DNA of 64,000 nucleotides, from the NCBI GenBank assembly GCA_021383565.1, contig CP079699.1, positions 248,001-312,000 on the forward strand, given 5' to 3'. The position numbers were made by a program, and so were the translations under genes. This document shows positions 47,491 through 56,853 of this stretch, in pieces. The DNA comes from Levilactobacillus brevis (GTDB taxonomy: Bacteria; Bacillota; Bacilli; Lactobacillales; Lactobacillaceae). The notes beneath the pieces were generated by a model. That model ran no database searches. It saw only the letters and a list, made by a program, of their open reading frames with translations, and was not told the origin of the DNA. The stretch's first letter is position 1; every line of letters begins with the position of its first letter.

Positions 47491-48426
47491 ATGCCAGAGA
47501 GTGTTACAGTGGCTGATCTTGTGAAGGCGAACCGGCTAGATGTCTATTCCGGTGAGGATCACTTGGATCGGCTGATTACAACCAGTGATATTTCACGTCC
47601 CGGTCTGGAATTAACCGGGTACTTTAACTATTATCCAGCTAAACGAATTCAACTATTAGGGATTACGGAAACGTCCTTTGCTAAAGGGATGACTCACGAG
47701 AAGATTCTCGACGTCATGCGGAAAATGTGTCAACCGGAGACCCCGGCGTTCGTGATTTCTACCCAGCTGGATCCCCCCGAGGAATTGAAACAATCCGCCG
47801 AAGAGGCCGAGATTCCAATCCTGGGGACCAAGTTGACGACGTCTCGGGTCTTGAGTAACATGACCAACTTCCTCGAAGGTAAGTTGGCCGAACGTCAGTC
47901 TGTGCACGGCGTCTTGGTTGATATCTACGGGGTCGGGGTCATGATTACCGGAGATTCCGGTGTTGGTAAAAGTGAAACCGCTTTGGAGCTGGTCAAGCGG
48001 GGCCACCGGTTGATTGCCGATGACCGGGTTGAGGTTTATCAACAGGATGAACAGACCCTGGTCGGGGCCGCGCCAGCCATCCTGAGTCACTTGCTGGAAA
48101 TTCGGGGGATTGGGATCATCGATGTCATGAACCTGTTTGGTGCGGGTGCCGTGCGGTCCGAGACCGATATTGACCTGATTGTCCACTTGCAGGCTTGGAA
48201 GGACGACAACCATTTCGACCGATTGGGGAACAACAGCGAGTCACAGAAGTTCTTCGATGTGGTCGTACCAAAGATTACGATTCCCGTCAGAACTGGGCGG
48301 AACCTGGCCATTATCGTTGAAGCCGCGGCCATGAACTTCCGGGCACGGTCAATGGGCTACGATGCCACCAAGGTCTTCGACGAGAACTTGAACCGATTAA
48401 TCAAACAAAACTCACAAAACAAATAG
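47491..48426 (+). CDS. hprK: HPr kinase/phosphorylase
   Basis: Phosphorylates and dephosphorylates HPr at Ser46, the signal for carbon catabolite control through CcpA. 311 residues: P-loop GDSGVGKS (154-161), catalytic H139 region ([11 protein letters not shown]), signature [27 protein letters not shown] ribosome site. It heads the hprK-lgt-gpsA-galU-trxB string; an extended -10 (TGC-TAAAAT) lies about 35 bases upstream. Confidence 0.95.
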   Translation: MPESVTVADLVKANRLDVYSGEDHLDRLITTSDISRPGLELTGYFNYYPAKRIQLLGITETSFAKGMTHEKILDVMRKMCQPETPAFVISTQLDPPEELKQSAEEAEIPILGTKLTTSRVLSNMTNFLEGKLAERQSVHGVLVDIYGVGVMITGDSGVGKSETALELVKRGHRLIADDRVEVYQQDEQTLVGAAPAILSHLLEIRGIGIIDVMNLFGAGAVRSETDIDLIVHLQAWKDDNHFDRLGNNSESQKFFDVVVPKITIPVRTGRNLAIIVEAAAMNFRARSMGYDATKVFDENLNRLIKQNSQNK

Positions 48427-48431
48427 GGGAG

Positions 48432-49295
48432 ATGGGCGTTATTTTTTCACCAATCATGGCGGCGCTTAATCCCATCGCCATTCATCTAGGGCCCATCGCA
48501 GTCCACTGGTACGGCGTTATCATCGCCACCGGTGTGGTCATTGCCGTAATTCTGGCAGTGCGCGAGGGTCGTCGTCGGGGGATTAATCCCGATGACATTT
48601 ATGATATGATTTTATGGGCGTTACCCGCGGCATTGATTGCGGCGCGGACGTATTACGTGGTTTTTCAGTGGCCGTATTATGCCAAACACCCCGGCGAGAT
48701 CATTGCCATTTGGGACGGCGGTATCGCCATCTATGGCTCATTGATTGGGGCCGGCTTGGTCGTCTTCTTTTTCTGTCGTTCGCGGTTCATTCCCGTCTGG
48801 CTTATGTTGGACGTAGCCGCGCCGACCGTGATTCTAGGTCAAGCCATCGGCCGGTGGGGCAACTTTATGAATCAAGAAGCCTTTGGCCGGATTACCAGCC
48901 TGGCGTTCTTGCAGGGCCTGCATTTGCCCGACTTTGTCATTAATCAGATGTTGATTAACGGCGCTTATCGGCAACCGACCTTCCTGTACGAATCAACCTG
49001 GGACCTCTTAGGGTTCGTCGTGCTGATGAGTCTGCGGCACACGCCGGGGCTCTTTAAGCAGGGCGAGGTGTTCCTCAGTTATGTTTTGTGGTATGCCTTC
49101 GGTCGGTTCTTTATCGAGGGGATGCGAACGGACAGCCTGATGTTGTTCGGTGGCCTGCGGGTATCACAGCTCTTGTCCGTGGTACTGGTCGTCGGGGCGT
49201 TGATCATCTGGATCTATCGGCGTCGGCAGCAGGTTCAGCCGGCCGCTTATCTGGATGGCAATCCGTTTCGCGAACAATCTAAACTTTCTAAATAA
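48432..49295 (+). CDS. lgt: Prolipoprotein diacylglyceryl transferase
   Basis: Adds diacylglycerol to the lipobox cysteine of prelipoproteins, at the membrane. 287 residues, seven helices; signature [14 protein letters not shown] and the HWYG near the start. The ATG at 48432 sits only 2 bases after GGGGAG, so ATG 48456 is an alternative, but the longer start fits the family's usual N-terminus. Confidence 0.93.
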   Translation: MGVIFSPIMAALNPIAIHLGPIAVHWYGVIIATGVVIAVILAVREGRRRGINPDDIYDMILWALPAALIAARTYYVVFQWPYYAKHPGEIIAIWDGGIAIYGSLIGAGLVVFFFCRSRFIPVWLMLDVAAPTVILGQAIGRWGNFMNQEAFGRITSLAFLQGLHLPDFVINQMLINGAYRQPTFLYESTWDLLGFVVLMSLRHTPGLFKQGEVFLSYVLWYAFGRFFIEGMRTDSLMLFGGLRVSQLLSVVLVVGALIIWIYRRRQQVQPAAYLDGNPFREQSKLSK

Positions 49296-49310
49296 GGAGA
49301 ATCCATTACT

Positions 49311-50324
49311 ATGTCAGAGAAAATTGCAGTACTTGGTGCCGGTTCATGGGGGTCAATCTTAGCGAGTGTCTTGGATGAAAACGGGCATGATGTCCGATTA
49401 TGGTCGTACAATCCGAAACAAGTTGAGGAATTAAACACGGATCACACGAATTCACACTATATCAAGGATTTTAAGTTTTCTCCCTCGTTAGTAGCTTACT
49501 CCGACTTAGCGAGTGCCCTAGATGGCGTGCAAACAATTCTGTTTGTCGTCCCAACTAAGGCCGTGCGCTCCGTTGCTGGTCAAGTGGCCACGATCTTGCA
49601 GAAGACCGGGAACCGGCCGGCTCTGATCCACGCCAGCAAGGGGATCGAGCAGAAGACCTACAAGCGCATCTCTCAGGTCTTGGCCGAGGAGATTCCGGCC
49701 GACAACCGGCAATCCATCACGGTTTTGTCCGGCCCCAGTCACGCCGAGGACGTTGCTCGGCATGACCTGACGCTGGTGACGGCGGCTAGTGAAAGTTTAG
49801 ATGCCGCAAAGCATACACAAAAGCTGTTCATGACCAATTACTTCCGGGTTTACACCAACCCCGATGTGATTGGCGTTGAAATTGGTGCAGCCTTGAAGAA
49901 CATTATCGCGTTGGGTGCCGGGGCCTTACATGGCCTGGGCTACGGCGACAATGCCAAGGCAGCGTTGATGACGCGGGGCCTGGCCGAAATTTCACGGCTG
50001 GGAACCTCGTTTGGTGCCGATCCGATGACCTTTATCGGGTTATCCGGTGTCGGTGATATTATTGTGACGGCCACGAGTTCCAATTCACGGAACTGGCGCG
50101 CCGGCGATGAGTTAGGTCGTGGCGAAGCCCTAGATGACGTGATCAACCATATGGGGATGGTGATCGAAGGGGTTGCTACGACGAAGGCTGCTTACGAATT
50201 ATCGAAGCAACGTGGCGTGTCCATGCCGATTACCGAAGCCATTTATCAAGTACTGTATGAAGGCAAGGACATTCGCACGGCTATTTCAGAATTAATGCAA
50301 CGCGAAGGTCGTTCAGAATTTTAG
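49311..50324 (+). CDS. gpsA: Glycerol-3-phosphate dehydrogenase (NAD(P)+)
   Basis: Makes sn-glycerol-3-phosphate from dihydroxyacetone phosphate for phospholipids and teichoic acids. 337 residues: Rossmann GAGSWGS (8-14), catalytic K in [13 protein letters not shown], and [21 protein letters not shown] ribosome site. Confidence 0.95.
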   Translation: MSEKIAVLGAGSWGSILASVLDENGHDVRLWSYNPKQVEELNTDHTNSHYIKDFKFSPSLVAYSDLASALDGVQTILFVVPTKAVRSVAGQVATILQKTGNRPALIHASKGIEQKTYKRISQVLAEEIPADNRQSITVLSGPSHAEDVARHDLTLVTAASESLDAAKHTQKLFMTNYFRVYTNPDVIGVEIGAALKNIIALGAGALHGLGYGDNAKAALMTRGLAEISRLGTSFGADPMTFIGLSGVGDIIVTATSSNSRNWRAGDELGRGEALDDVINHMGMVIEGVATTKAAYELSKQRGVSMPITEAIYQVLYEGKDIRTAISELMQREGRSEF

Positions 50325-50354
50325 TTTAGTGGGGATACAGGAGGATATAGAATT

Positions 50355-51260
50355 ATGAGAAAAGTTAGAAAAGCCGTCATTCCAGCCGCAGGTCTTGGGA
50401 CCAGATTCTTACCTGCAACCAAAGCCTTAGCCAAGGAAATGTTGCCTATCGTGGATAAGCCAACGATTCAATTTATCGTTGAGGAAGCCCGTAAGTCCGG
50501 GATCGAAGACATCGTGATTGTCGATGGAAAATCCAAACGCTCGATCGAAGACCATTTCGACTCCAATCCCGAATTGGAAGCCAACCTGCGTGCTAAGCAC
50601 AAGGATGAAATGTTGCGGCAGGTTCAGGAAACGACGGGCATGAATCTCTACTTCATTCGCCAGCCGTATCCACGTGGCTTGGGTGACGCTGTTTTAACTG
50701 CCAAGGCCTTTATCGGGGACGAACCGTTCGTTGTGATGTTAGGGGACGACATGACCGATAGCAAGGAACCTCTTACTAAGCAATTGATCGACCGGTACAA
50801 CCAGACCGGTGCCTCGACGCTGGCCGTCATGCGGGTACCGCACGAGGATACCGCCAAGTATGGGGTCATTAACCCCTCTGAAGAGACGGCACCGGGTCTG
50901 TACAATGTGACGAACTTTGTGGAAAAGCCCCAACCAGATGAAGCGCCGAGTGATTTGGCCATCATCGGGCGGTACCTCTTCACCCCAGAAATCTTTGAAG
51001 CCCTGGAGAACACGCCAGTCGGTTTAGGAAACGAACTCCAGTTAACGGACGCCATCGATAACTTAAACAAGACGCAACGGGTCTTCGCCCACGAGTACAA
51101 AGGCAAGCGTTACGATGTCGGCAACAAGTTTGGCTGGATTCAAACGAACATTGAATATGGTCTGCAACACCCTGAAACCAAGGATGCTTTGCGCAAGTAC
51201 ATCAAGGAAATGGGTGCGAAGTTGAGTGCCGAAGATGAAAAGGCCCCCAAGTCAAAATAG
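50355..51260 (+). CDS. galU: UTP-glucose-1-phosphate uridylyltransferase
   Basis: Makes UDP-glucose for glycolipids, teichoic acid and polysaccharide. 301 residues: [39 protein letters not shown] and the family [17 protein letters not shown] ribosome site. Close to gpsA, both supplying envelope precursors. Confidence 0.95.
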   Translation: MRKVRKAVIPAAGLGTRFLPATKALAKEMLPIVDKPTIQFIVEEARKSGIEDIVIVDGKSKRSIEDHFDSNPELEANLRAKHKDEMLRQVQETTGMNLYFIRQPYPRGLGDAVLTAKAFIGDEPFVVMLGDDMTDSKEPLTKQLIDRYNQTGASTLAVMRVPHEDTAKYGVINPSEETAPGLYNVTNFVEKPQPDEAPSDLAIIGRYLFTPEIFEALENTPVGLGNELQLTDAIDNLNKTQRVFAHEYKGKRYDVGNKFGWIQTNIEYGLQHPETKDALRKYIKEMGAKLSAEDEKAPKSK

Positions 51261-51326
51261 GTGACAAACTTCCTTTTTGATAGTAAAGTACACTAAAGGC
51301 TTAGAGCAGAAGGGAGCGTTAAAGAA

Positions 51327-52268
51327 TTGAAAAACTATGATGTCATTGTAATTGGTGCAGGACCCGGTGGGATGACCGGTGCCCTCTACGCTTCACGGGC
51401 AAACCTTTCCGTCCTGATGTTGGACCGCGGAATCTATGGTGGTCAAATGAACAACACGGCGGCTATTGAAAACTATCCGGGGTTCAAGTCAGTTCTTGGA
51501 CCAGACTTGGCTAAGGACATGTACGACGGTTCTACTCAATTTGGGGCGGAATTTGCCTATGGTAACGTGGAAGGCATCGAAGACCACGGTGATCACAAGG
51601 TGGTCAAGACCGACGATGGTGATTACAGCGCCGGAGCTGTCTTAATTGCCTCAGGTTCCGAATACAAGAAGCTGGGTGTGCCTGGCGAAAATGAATTTGG
51701 TGGTCGCGGGGTCTCCTACTGCGCGGTCTGCGACGGTGCGTTCTTTAAGAACCTCGACGTCGTTGTCGTAGGTGGTGGCGATTCAGCCGTTGAAGAAAGC
51801 CTCTACCTGGCAGGGATTACGTCCAAGGTGACGGTTGTGGTTCGACGTGACCAACTGCGGGCCCAAAAGATTTTACAGGATCGGGCCTTTGCCAACGATA
51901 AGATTGAATTTGTTTGGAACACGAACGTCACCGAAGTTGTCGGTGACGATATGAAAGTAACGGGCGTCAAGACGAAGAACAATCAAACTGGCGAAACCGG
52001 CGAGATTGCGGCCAGTGGGGTCTTCATTTACGTGGGGAACCTGCCAATGACCGACGCCTTCACGAGCCTGGGGATCACGGACGACAAGGGCTGGATCAAG
52101 ACCGATGACCGGATGGCCACCGCAGTTCCAGGTATCTTTGCCATTGGTGATGTTCGGCAAAAGACCTTGCGGCAGATTACGACTGCTGTAGGGGACGGTG
52201 GGATTGCCGGCCAAGAAGCCTTCAGTTATCTGGAAGCTTTGAAGTCTAAGGCGGCTTCTGCCAAATAA
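51327..52268 (+). CDS. trxB: Thioredoxin-disulfide reductase
   Basis: NADPH-dependent flavoenzyme that reduces thioredoxin. 313 residues: FAD site GAGPGGMTGA (10-19), redox-active C132-AV-C135, NADPH site GGGDSAVEE, and the C-terminal FAIGDV. Start TTG at 51327 after AAGGGAG. No clear terminator follows before the structured element at 52364. Confidence 0.95.
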   Translation: MKNYDVIVIGAGPGGMTGALYASRANLSVLMLDRGIYGGQMNNTAAIENYPGFKSVLGPDLAKDMYDGSTQFGAEFAYGNVEGIEDHGDHKVVKTDDGDYSAGAVLIASGSEYKKLGVPGENEFGGRGVSYCAVCDGAFFKNLDVVVVGGGDSAVEESLYLAGITSKVTVVVRRDQLRAQKILQDRAFANDKIEFVWNTNVTEVVGDDMKVTGVKTKNNQTGETGEIAASGVFIYVGNLPMTDAFTSLGITDDKGWIKTDDRMATAVPGIFAIGDVRQKTLRQITTAVGDGGIAGQEAFSYLEALKSKAASAK

Positions 52269-52363
52269 GGTGTCACCGAGCGGGAACGACCTCACGGGGT
52301 GTTTCCGCTTTTTGTCAAATCACGGGCCAGTGTCCGGCTGGCTCGTACATAACCGTCGTTTGT

Positions 52364-52558
52364 TCGCCTTACCGTTCGCCAAAATAGTTTGATCTGCAAT
52401 TTGGATAAGGCTGGGTGCCTGCGGCCGACAGAAATTCCGCCTGCTGTGGGGGCCGCTGGTAGCTCCAAAATTGGCTTTCGGATCGCTTGGAATCCTGACT
52501 GACAACAACCGTCAGTCGCTGGTGCGGGCAGGAGGCAGTGCATAACGGCAAGGCGGCC
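52364..52558 (+). repeat. Chimeric structured element, copy E
   Basis: It starts with a type 1 head (GCCTTACCGTTCGC) and P1-like CAAAATAGTTTG, then a type 2 head (GCCTGCGGCCGACAG, CTGCTGTGGGG) at 52417, then a hairpin CTGACTG / CAGTCG region. It ends with an inverted type 1 head (GCATAACGGCAAGGC) at 52540-52558. The type 2 core is degraded. This fills most of the 340-base gap between trxB and yfbR. Confidence 0.6.
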
Positions 52559-52607
52559 AGCTGATGTTCTGGCACCCATTTAAATTAAAATAGAGGAGTG
52601 GTTCTAC

Positions 52608-53246
52608 ATGGGGATGAATCAATTTTTACAAAGTTTAAGCGATCTGGAAACGATCGACCGGGCGCCCGGTTACTTTAAATTTGAGCAACATTCCGTGGCA
52701 GCACATTCGTTTAAGGTTGCCGAGGTGGCGCAGTTCTTAGGGGATGTCGAGGAGAATGCCGGCCATCAAGTAAATTGGCGGTTGCTCTACGAAAAATCAT
52801 TAAATCATGACTACACGGAGCGGTTTATCGGCGATATCAAGACGCCCGTTAAGTACGCGACGCCCCAGTTACGTCAAATGTTGGCCGATGTCGAATCTTC
52901 ATTGACGGCTAACTTCATTAAGAACGAAATTCCCGAACAATTTCAGGCGGCTTATACCCGGCGTCTGGGCGAGGGAAAGGACGATACGCTGGAAGGGCAG
53001 ATTCTGTCGGTCGCTGATAAGGTGGATTTGCTGTATGAATCCTTTGGTGAGATTCAGAAGGGCAATCCGGAACCAGTCTTTACCGAGATTTATCGCGAGA
53101 GTCTAACCACGATTTTGAAATTCAAACGGATGGCCTGCGTGCAGTATTTCTTGGCGGAGGTCTTGCCAGAGATGTTGGCCGCCGATTTTAGCGACCGGCA
53201 GAAGCTCGCGACCTTAACGGATAAATTGTTGAAACAAGGAGACTAA
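52608..53246 (+). CDS. yfbR: YfbR-like HD-domain 5'-deoxynucleotidase
   Basis: Dephosphorylates deoxyribonucleoside 5'-monophosphates in the family model. 212 residues: H33 in SVAAHSFKVA, H67-D68 in LNHDYTE, and D in VADKVDLL give the HD metal site. GAGGAG ribosome site; overlaps nothing but is 2 bp from the next gene, so they form an operon. Confidence 0.88.
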   Translation: MGMNQFLQSLSDLETIDRAPGYFKFEQHSVAAHSFKVAEVAQFLGDVEENAGHQVNWRLLYEKSLNHDYTERFIGDIKTPVKYATPQLRQMLADVESSLTANFIKNEIPEQFQAAYTRRLGEGKDDTLEGQILSVADKVDLLYESFGEIQKGNPEPVFTEIYRESLTTILKFKRMACVQYFLAEVLPEMLAADFSDRQKLATLTDKLLKQGD

Positions 53247-53248
53247 GT

Positions 53249-53770
53249 ATGAAATTAGCTGAAGTTTGGAATCAAATGTTACCCGGCGCCACGGTACGGC
53301 CGTTGACTCACGCCGACGATGATTTAATCTATGCTTTTCAAGCAGCGCATCCCGCTTACTTTAATCACTTTCAAGACCATCCCGTCACCCGAAACGAGGC
53401 CATTCAGGACGTGACGGACGTGCCGATGAACGCCATGCCCGATCAGAAGGCCTATCTGGGTATCTTTCAGGGTGACCAACTGGTGGTGCTGGTGGACTTG
53501 ATTATCGACTACCCGCTACCGAGCCTGGTTTGGCTGGGGATGTGGATGACCGACGACCAGTTAGCCACCGAGCAAGCTGCCGACTATTACCGTAGTTTAG
53601 TGGCGACATTACGGGCCGCTGGGGCGGTTCAACTCCAACTCAGTGTCTTCATGGGTGACCGGGAAATGAAGCGGTTCTGGGAAGGCCAGCAGCTGCAGGC
53701 TATTCAAACAACCACGGTGGTTCGTGGCGACCGGACGGCTAACGTGACCATCTATCAGGATAAGTTCTGA
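53249..53770 (+). CDS. GNAT-like acetyltransferase
   Basis: 173 residues. The middle (LVWLGMWMTDDQLATEQAAD) and a C-terminal strand fit a GNAT fold, but the acetyl-CoA loop is not sharp. Substrate unknown. AAGGAGA ribosome site; the gene follows yfbR by 2 bp. Confidence 0.65.
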   Translation: MKLAEVWNQMLPGATVRPLTHADDDLIYAFQAAHPAYFNHFQDHPVTRNEAIQDVTDVPMNAMPDQKAYLGIFQGDQLVVLVDLIIDYPLPSLVWLGMWMTDDQLATEQAADYYRSLVATLRAAGAVQLQLSVFMGDREMKRFWEGQQLQAIQTTTVVRGDRTANVTIYQDKF

Positions 53771-53826
53771 GCATAAGGCCTGAGACTGGCGAAAGTATGT
53801 TCGGTATGGTAAAATATTTGAGCACG

Positions 53827-53855
53827 ATGGGAAGCAGATTGTTTCCCATTTTTTC
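53827..53855 (+). terminator. Terminator carrying the IS5 insertion site
   Basis: ATGGGAA pairs with TTTCCCAT, then TTTTTT. The IS element's TA target lies at the end of the T-run. Confidence 0.8.
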
Positions 53856-53872
53856 TAGGGTCCGTCTGAAAA

Positions 53873-54304
53873 CTACTTAAGTAAGATGCAAATTGAGGCA
53901 ATGTAGACCGTAGCCAGATAAACATGAGCGAGCTTATCATAACGCGTTGCAATCCTACGAAAGTTCTTCAACTGATTAAAGAAGTTCTCAATCAAATGGC
54001 GCTCACAATAAACGTGGTAATCACAGGTCCACTTGTCTTTGGTATTTTCCTTTGGCGGAATGGTATAGACGCCTGCTTTATCTTCAATATACTGGCGAAG
54101 TTTCGCGGTGCCATAGGCTTTGTCCGCGATAATATTTGATTGAGAAATATCGAAGCCTTCCAGCAACTCACTGGCAACTTGGCTATCATGTACTTGACCA
54201 CCTGTTAGGCGAAAACCCAAGGGATTCCCTAATCCGTCAACGAGTGCGTGAATCTTGGTCGTTCGGCCACCTCGACTTAGTCCAATAGCTTGATTTTCGA
54301 CCAT
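53873..54304 (-). CDS. IS5 transposase, second frame (catalytic part)
   Basis: 143 residues with SRGGRTTKIHALVDGLGNPL, the second D in IIADKAYG, and the E in NFFNQLKNFRRIATRYDK (YREK-like). Made as a -1 fusion with the first frame in this IS group. The reading frame is intact. Confidence 0.88.
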   Translation of the reverse strand: MVENQAIGLSRGGRTTKIHALVDGLGNPLGFRLTGGQVHDSQVASELLEGFDISQSNIIADKAYGTAKLRQYIEDKAGVYTIPPKENTKDKWTCDYHVYCERHLIENFFNQLKNFRRIATRYDKLAHVYLATVYIASICILLK

Positions 54305-54648
54305 ACATTCGGCGTTTTTTTTGCCCCAGTGGCCTTTTGATGCGCTCGAACGATCGTTGAATCTAAGCTCAAGTTTTCCATGTCGGGATCGTCAATCAAT
54401 TCGAGAAAAACCTGTTCGAACAAGCCTGAACTTACCCAGGCTCGGAAGCGACTATACACCGTTTTCCAAGAGCCATAGCGTTCAGGTAGATCACGCCAAG
54501 GAGCCCCGCTGCGCATGAGCCAGAGGATAGCGTTGAGGGCGGTACGGTTGTCTAGGCTTGATGGACGGCCAGTCCGGTATGGCGGGAAGTATCCTTTGAT
54601 TCGGTCCCACTGAGCATCTTCCAGTTCGTATCGTTTAGGTGTTGTCAT
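54277..54648 (-). CDS. IS5 transposase, first frame
   Basis: 123 residues with DUF4096-type N-terminus (ALNAILWLMRSGAPWRDLPE) and the first catalytic D in LSLDSTIVRAH. After the slippery A8 it would shift -1 and continue as KKNAECMVENQAIGLSRGG into the second frame. Confidence 0.88.
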   Translation of the reverse strand: MTTPKRYELEDAQWDRIKGYFPPYRTGRPSSLDNRTALNAILWLMRSGAPWRDLPERYGSWKTVYSRFRAWVSSGLFEQVFLELIDDPDMENLSLDSTIVRAHQKATGAKKTPNVWSKIKLLD

Positions 54649-54826
54649 CGGAATGCCTCGATTCGTTTTTCCTCAGATTGTACCTGAATTTTAAGTTTTC
54701 AGACAGTCCCTAGTGAACGAAGAAGTTTTAAATGCAAGTCGGACCAGCGTTGACGCGACGTATCGCGGACGACTGAAAATGGTCGTCAGGCTGGTTTAAA
54801 AAAGAATTTGGTAGGGAGGTTATGCC

Positions 54827-56833
54827 ATGATCGATCGACAGTCGGATCGGAAGTTTGATTTGGTTTCGAATTATCAACCCACGGGGGATCAACCGGAAGC
54901 CATTGCACAATTGACCAAGGGACTCAATGAACACGAGAAGGCGCAGATTCTGTTGGGGGCGACTGGGACCGGGAAGACTTTTACGATTTCTAACGTGATT
55001 AAAAACGTGAATAAGCCAACATTGGTCCTGTCTCATAACAAGACGTTGGCGGGGCAACTTTACGGTGAGTTTAAGGAGTTTTTCCCGAACAATGCGGTAG
55101 AATATTTTGTCAGTTACTATGATTATTATCAACCCGAAGCGTACGTGCCGTCGAGTGACACGTACATTGAAAAGGATTCCTCAATTAACGATGAGATTGA
55201 TAAGCTACGGCACTCGGCGACGAGTTCGTTGCTGGAACGAAACGATGTGATCGTCGTGGCCTCCGTGTCCTCAATCTTTGGGTTAGGGGACCCTACCGAA
55301 TATAAGAACCACGTGGTGTCGCTACGGGTCGGTCAGGAGATCGAACGGGATGCGTTGCTTCGTAAATTAGTCAATATTCAATTTGAACGCAACGACTACG
55401 ACTTTCAGCGGGGCCGCTTCCGGGTACACGGGGATGTCGTGGAAATTTTCCCCGCGTCACGGGATGACCGGGCACTGCGGGTCGAGTTCTTTGGCGACGA
55501 GATCGACCGTATCCGGGAAGTGGATTCACTGACCGGTGAAATTGTCGGCGATCGTGAGCACGTCGCAATCTTCCCCGCTACCCACTTTATGACTAACGAT
55601 GACATCATGGCCAAGGCCACGGCGGGCATCGAAGGCGAGATGAAGGACCGGGTTGCCGAGCTGGAAGGCCAGAGTAAGCTGCTGGAGGCTCAACGGCTCA
55701 AGCAACGGACGACCTATGACTTGGAAATGATGCGTGAAATGGGCTACACGAGTGGGATCGAAAACTACTCGCGGTGGATGGACGGTCGTAAGGCCGGTGA
55801 ACCACCATACACGCTGTTGGACTTCTTCCCGAAGGATTTCCTGTTGGTTGTCGATGAATCTCACGTGACGATGCCGCAAGTTCGCGGGATGTATAACGGG
55901 GACCAAGCGCGGAAGCAGCAGCTGGTGGATTATGGTTTCCGGCTGCCTAGTGCGCTGGACAACCGCCCCCTGAAGCTCTCCGAATTCGAACAACACGTCA
56001 ACCAAGTGATTTACATGTCGGCGACGCCCGGACCCTACGAACAAGAACAAACCAAGCACGTGGTCCAACAGATTATTCGGCCAACCGGGTTACTTGATCC
56101 TACGATTGAAGTTCGGCCAATCATGGGCCAGATGGATGATCTGGTCGGTGAGATTAACCAACGGGTTGAGGCCAACGAGCGGACATTTGTGACCACGCTG
56201 ACCAAAAAGATGGCGGAAGATTTGACCGACTATCTGAAGGATCTCGGGATCAAGGTGGCCTATCTGCATTCGGATATCAAGACGCTGGAACGGACGCAAA
56301 TCATGCGGGACCTCCGTTTGGGCAAGTACGATGTCTTAGTCGGCATTAACCTATTGCGGGAAGGAATCGATATTCCGGAAGTCTCACTGGTAGCGATTTT
56401 GGATGCTGACAAGGAAGGCTTCCTGCGTAACGAACGGTCCTTGATTCAGACGATTGGTCGGGCTGCCCGGAACTCGCACGGGTCCGTGGTGATGTATGCT
56501 GATTCCGTGACGGAGTCCATGCAGGCGGCGATTGATGAGACGGCCCGCCGGCGGAAGGTTCAGATGGCCTATAACAAGGAACATGGCATCACGCCAAAGA
56601 CGATTATTAAGCCGATCCGCGACCTGATTGCCGTGACCAAGAAGAACGATCACGAGGGCGAAAAGGACGATTTCGTTTCGAATGATTTCGAAGATATGTC
56701 CAAGGACGATCAGCGGAAGTTAATCTCGCGGTTGGAAGATGAGATGCGGGCAGCCGCTAAGAAGCTGGACTTCGAGCAGGCGGCTTCACTGCGGGATACT
56801 GTCATGGATATGAAGACCGAAATCGGTGATTAG
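54827..56833 (+). CDS. uvrB: Excinuclease ABC subunit B
   Basis: DNA helicase-like damage-verifying subunit of nucleotide excision repair. 668 residues: Walker A GATGTGKT (44-51), the DNA-clamping hairpin around [20 protein letters not shown], helicase motifs (IGRAARN), and a C-terminal UVR domain ([20 protein letters not shown]) that binds UvrA/UvrC. GGGAGG ribosome site. The IS5 element ends only 114 bases upstream, and I see no clear SOS box there. Confidence 0.96.
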   Translation: MIDRQSDRKFDLVSNYQPTGDQPEAIAQLTKGLNEHEKAQILLGATGTGKTFTISNVIKNVNKPTLVLSHNKTLAGQLYGEFKEFFPNNAVEYFVSYYDYYQPEAYVPSSDTYIEKDSSINDEIDKLRHSATSSLLERNDVIVVASVSSIFGLGDPTEYKNHVVSLRVGQEIERDALLRKLVNIQFERNDYDFQRGRFRVHGDVVEIFPASRDDRALRVEFFGDEIDRIREVDSLTGEIVGDREHVAIFPATHFMTNDDIMAKATAGIEGEMKDRVAELEGQSKLLEAQRLKQRTTYDLEMMREMGYTSGIENYSRWMDGRKAGEPPYTLLDFFPKDFLLVVDESHVTMPQVRGMYNGDQARKQQLVDYGFRLPSALDNRPLKLSEFEQHVNQVIYMSATPGPYEQEQTKHVVQQIIRPTGLLDPTIEVRPIMGQMDDLVGEINQRVEANERTFVTTLTKKMAEDLTDYLKDLGIKVAYLHSDIKTLERTQIMRDLRLGKYDVLVGINLLREGIDIPEVSLVAILDADKEGFLRNERSLIQTIGRAARNSHGSVVMYADSVTESMQAAIDETARRRKVQMAYNKEHGITPKTIIKPIRDLIAVTKKNDHEGEKDDFVSNDFEDMSKDDQRKLISRLEDEMRAAAKKLDFEQAASLRDTVMDMKTEIGD

Positions 56834-56853
56834 GTCAGTGAGGAGAAGATGAA

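Larger units (their letters stand above)
53858..54710 (-). mobile_element. IS5-family (IS427 group) insertion sequence, 853 bp
   Basis: Ends GGGTCCGTCTGAAAACT (53858-53874) and, inverted, GGGACTGTCTGAAAACT (54694-54710), matching at 15 of 17. A TA duplication flanks it (53856-53857, 54711-54712). It holds two overlapping minus-strand frames joined by a -1 slip at eight A (54315-54322 on the plus strand as T). Sits between the GNAT gene's terminator and uvrB. Confidence 0.92.
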
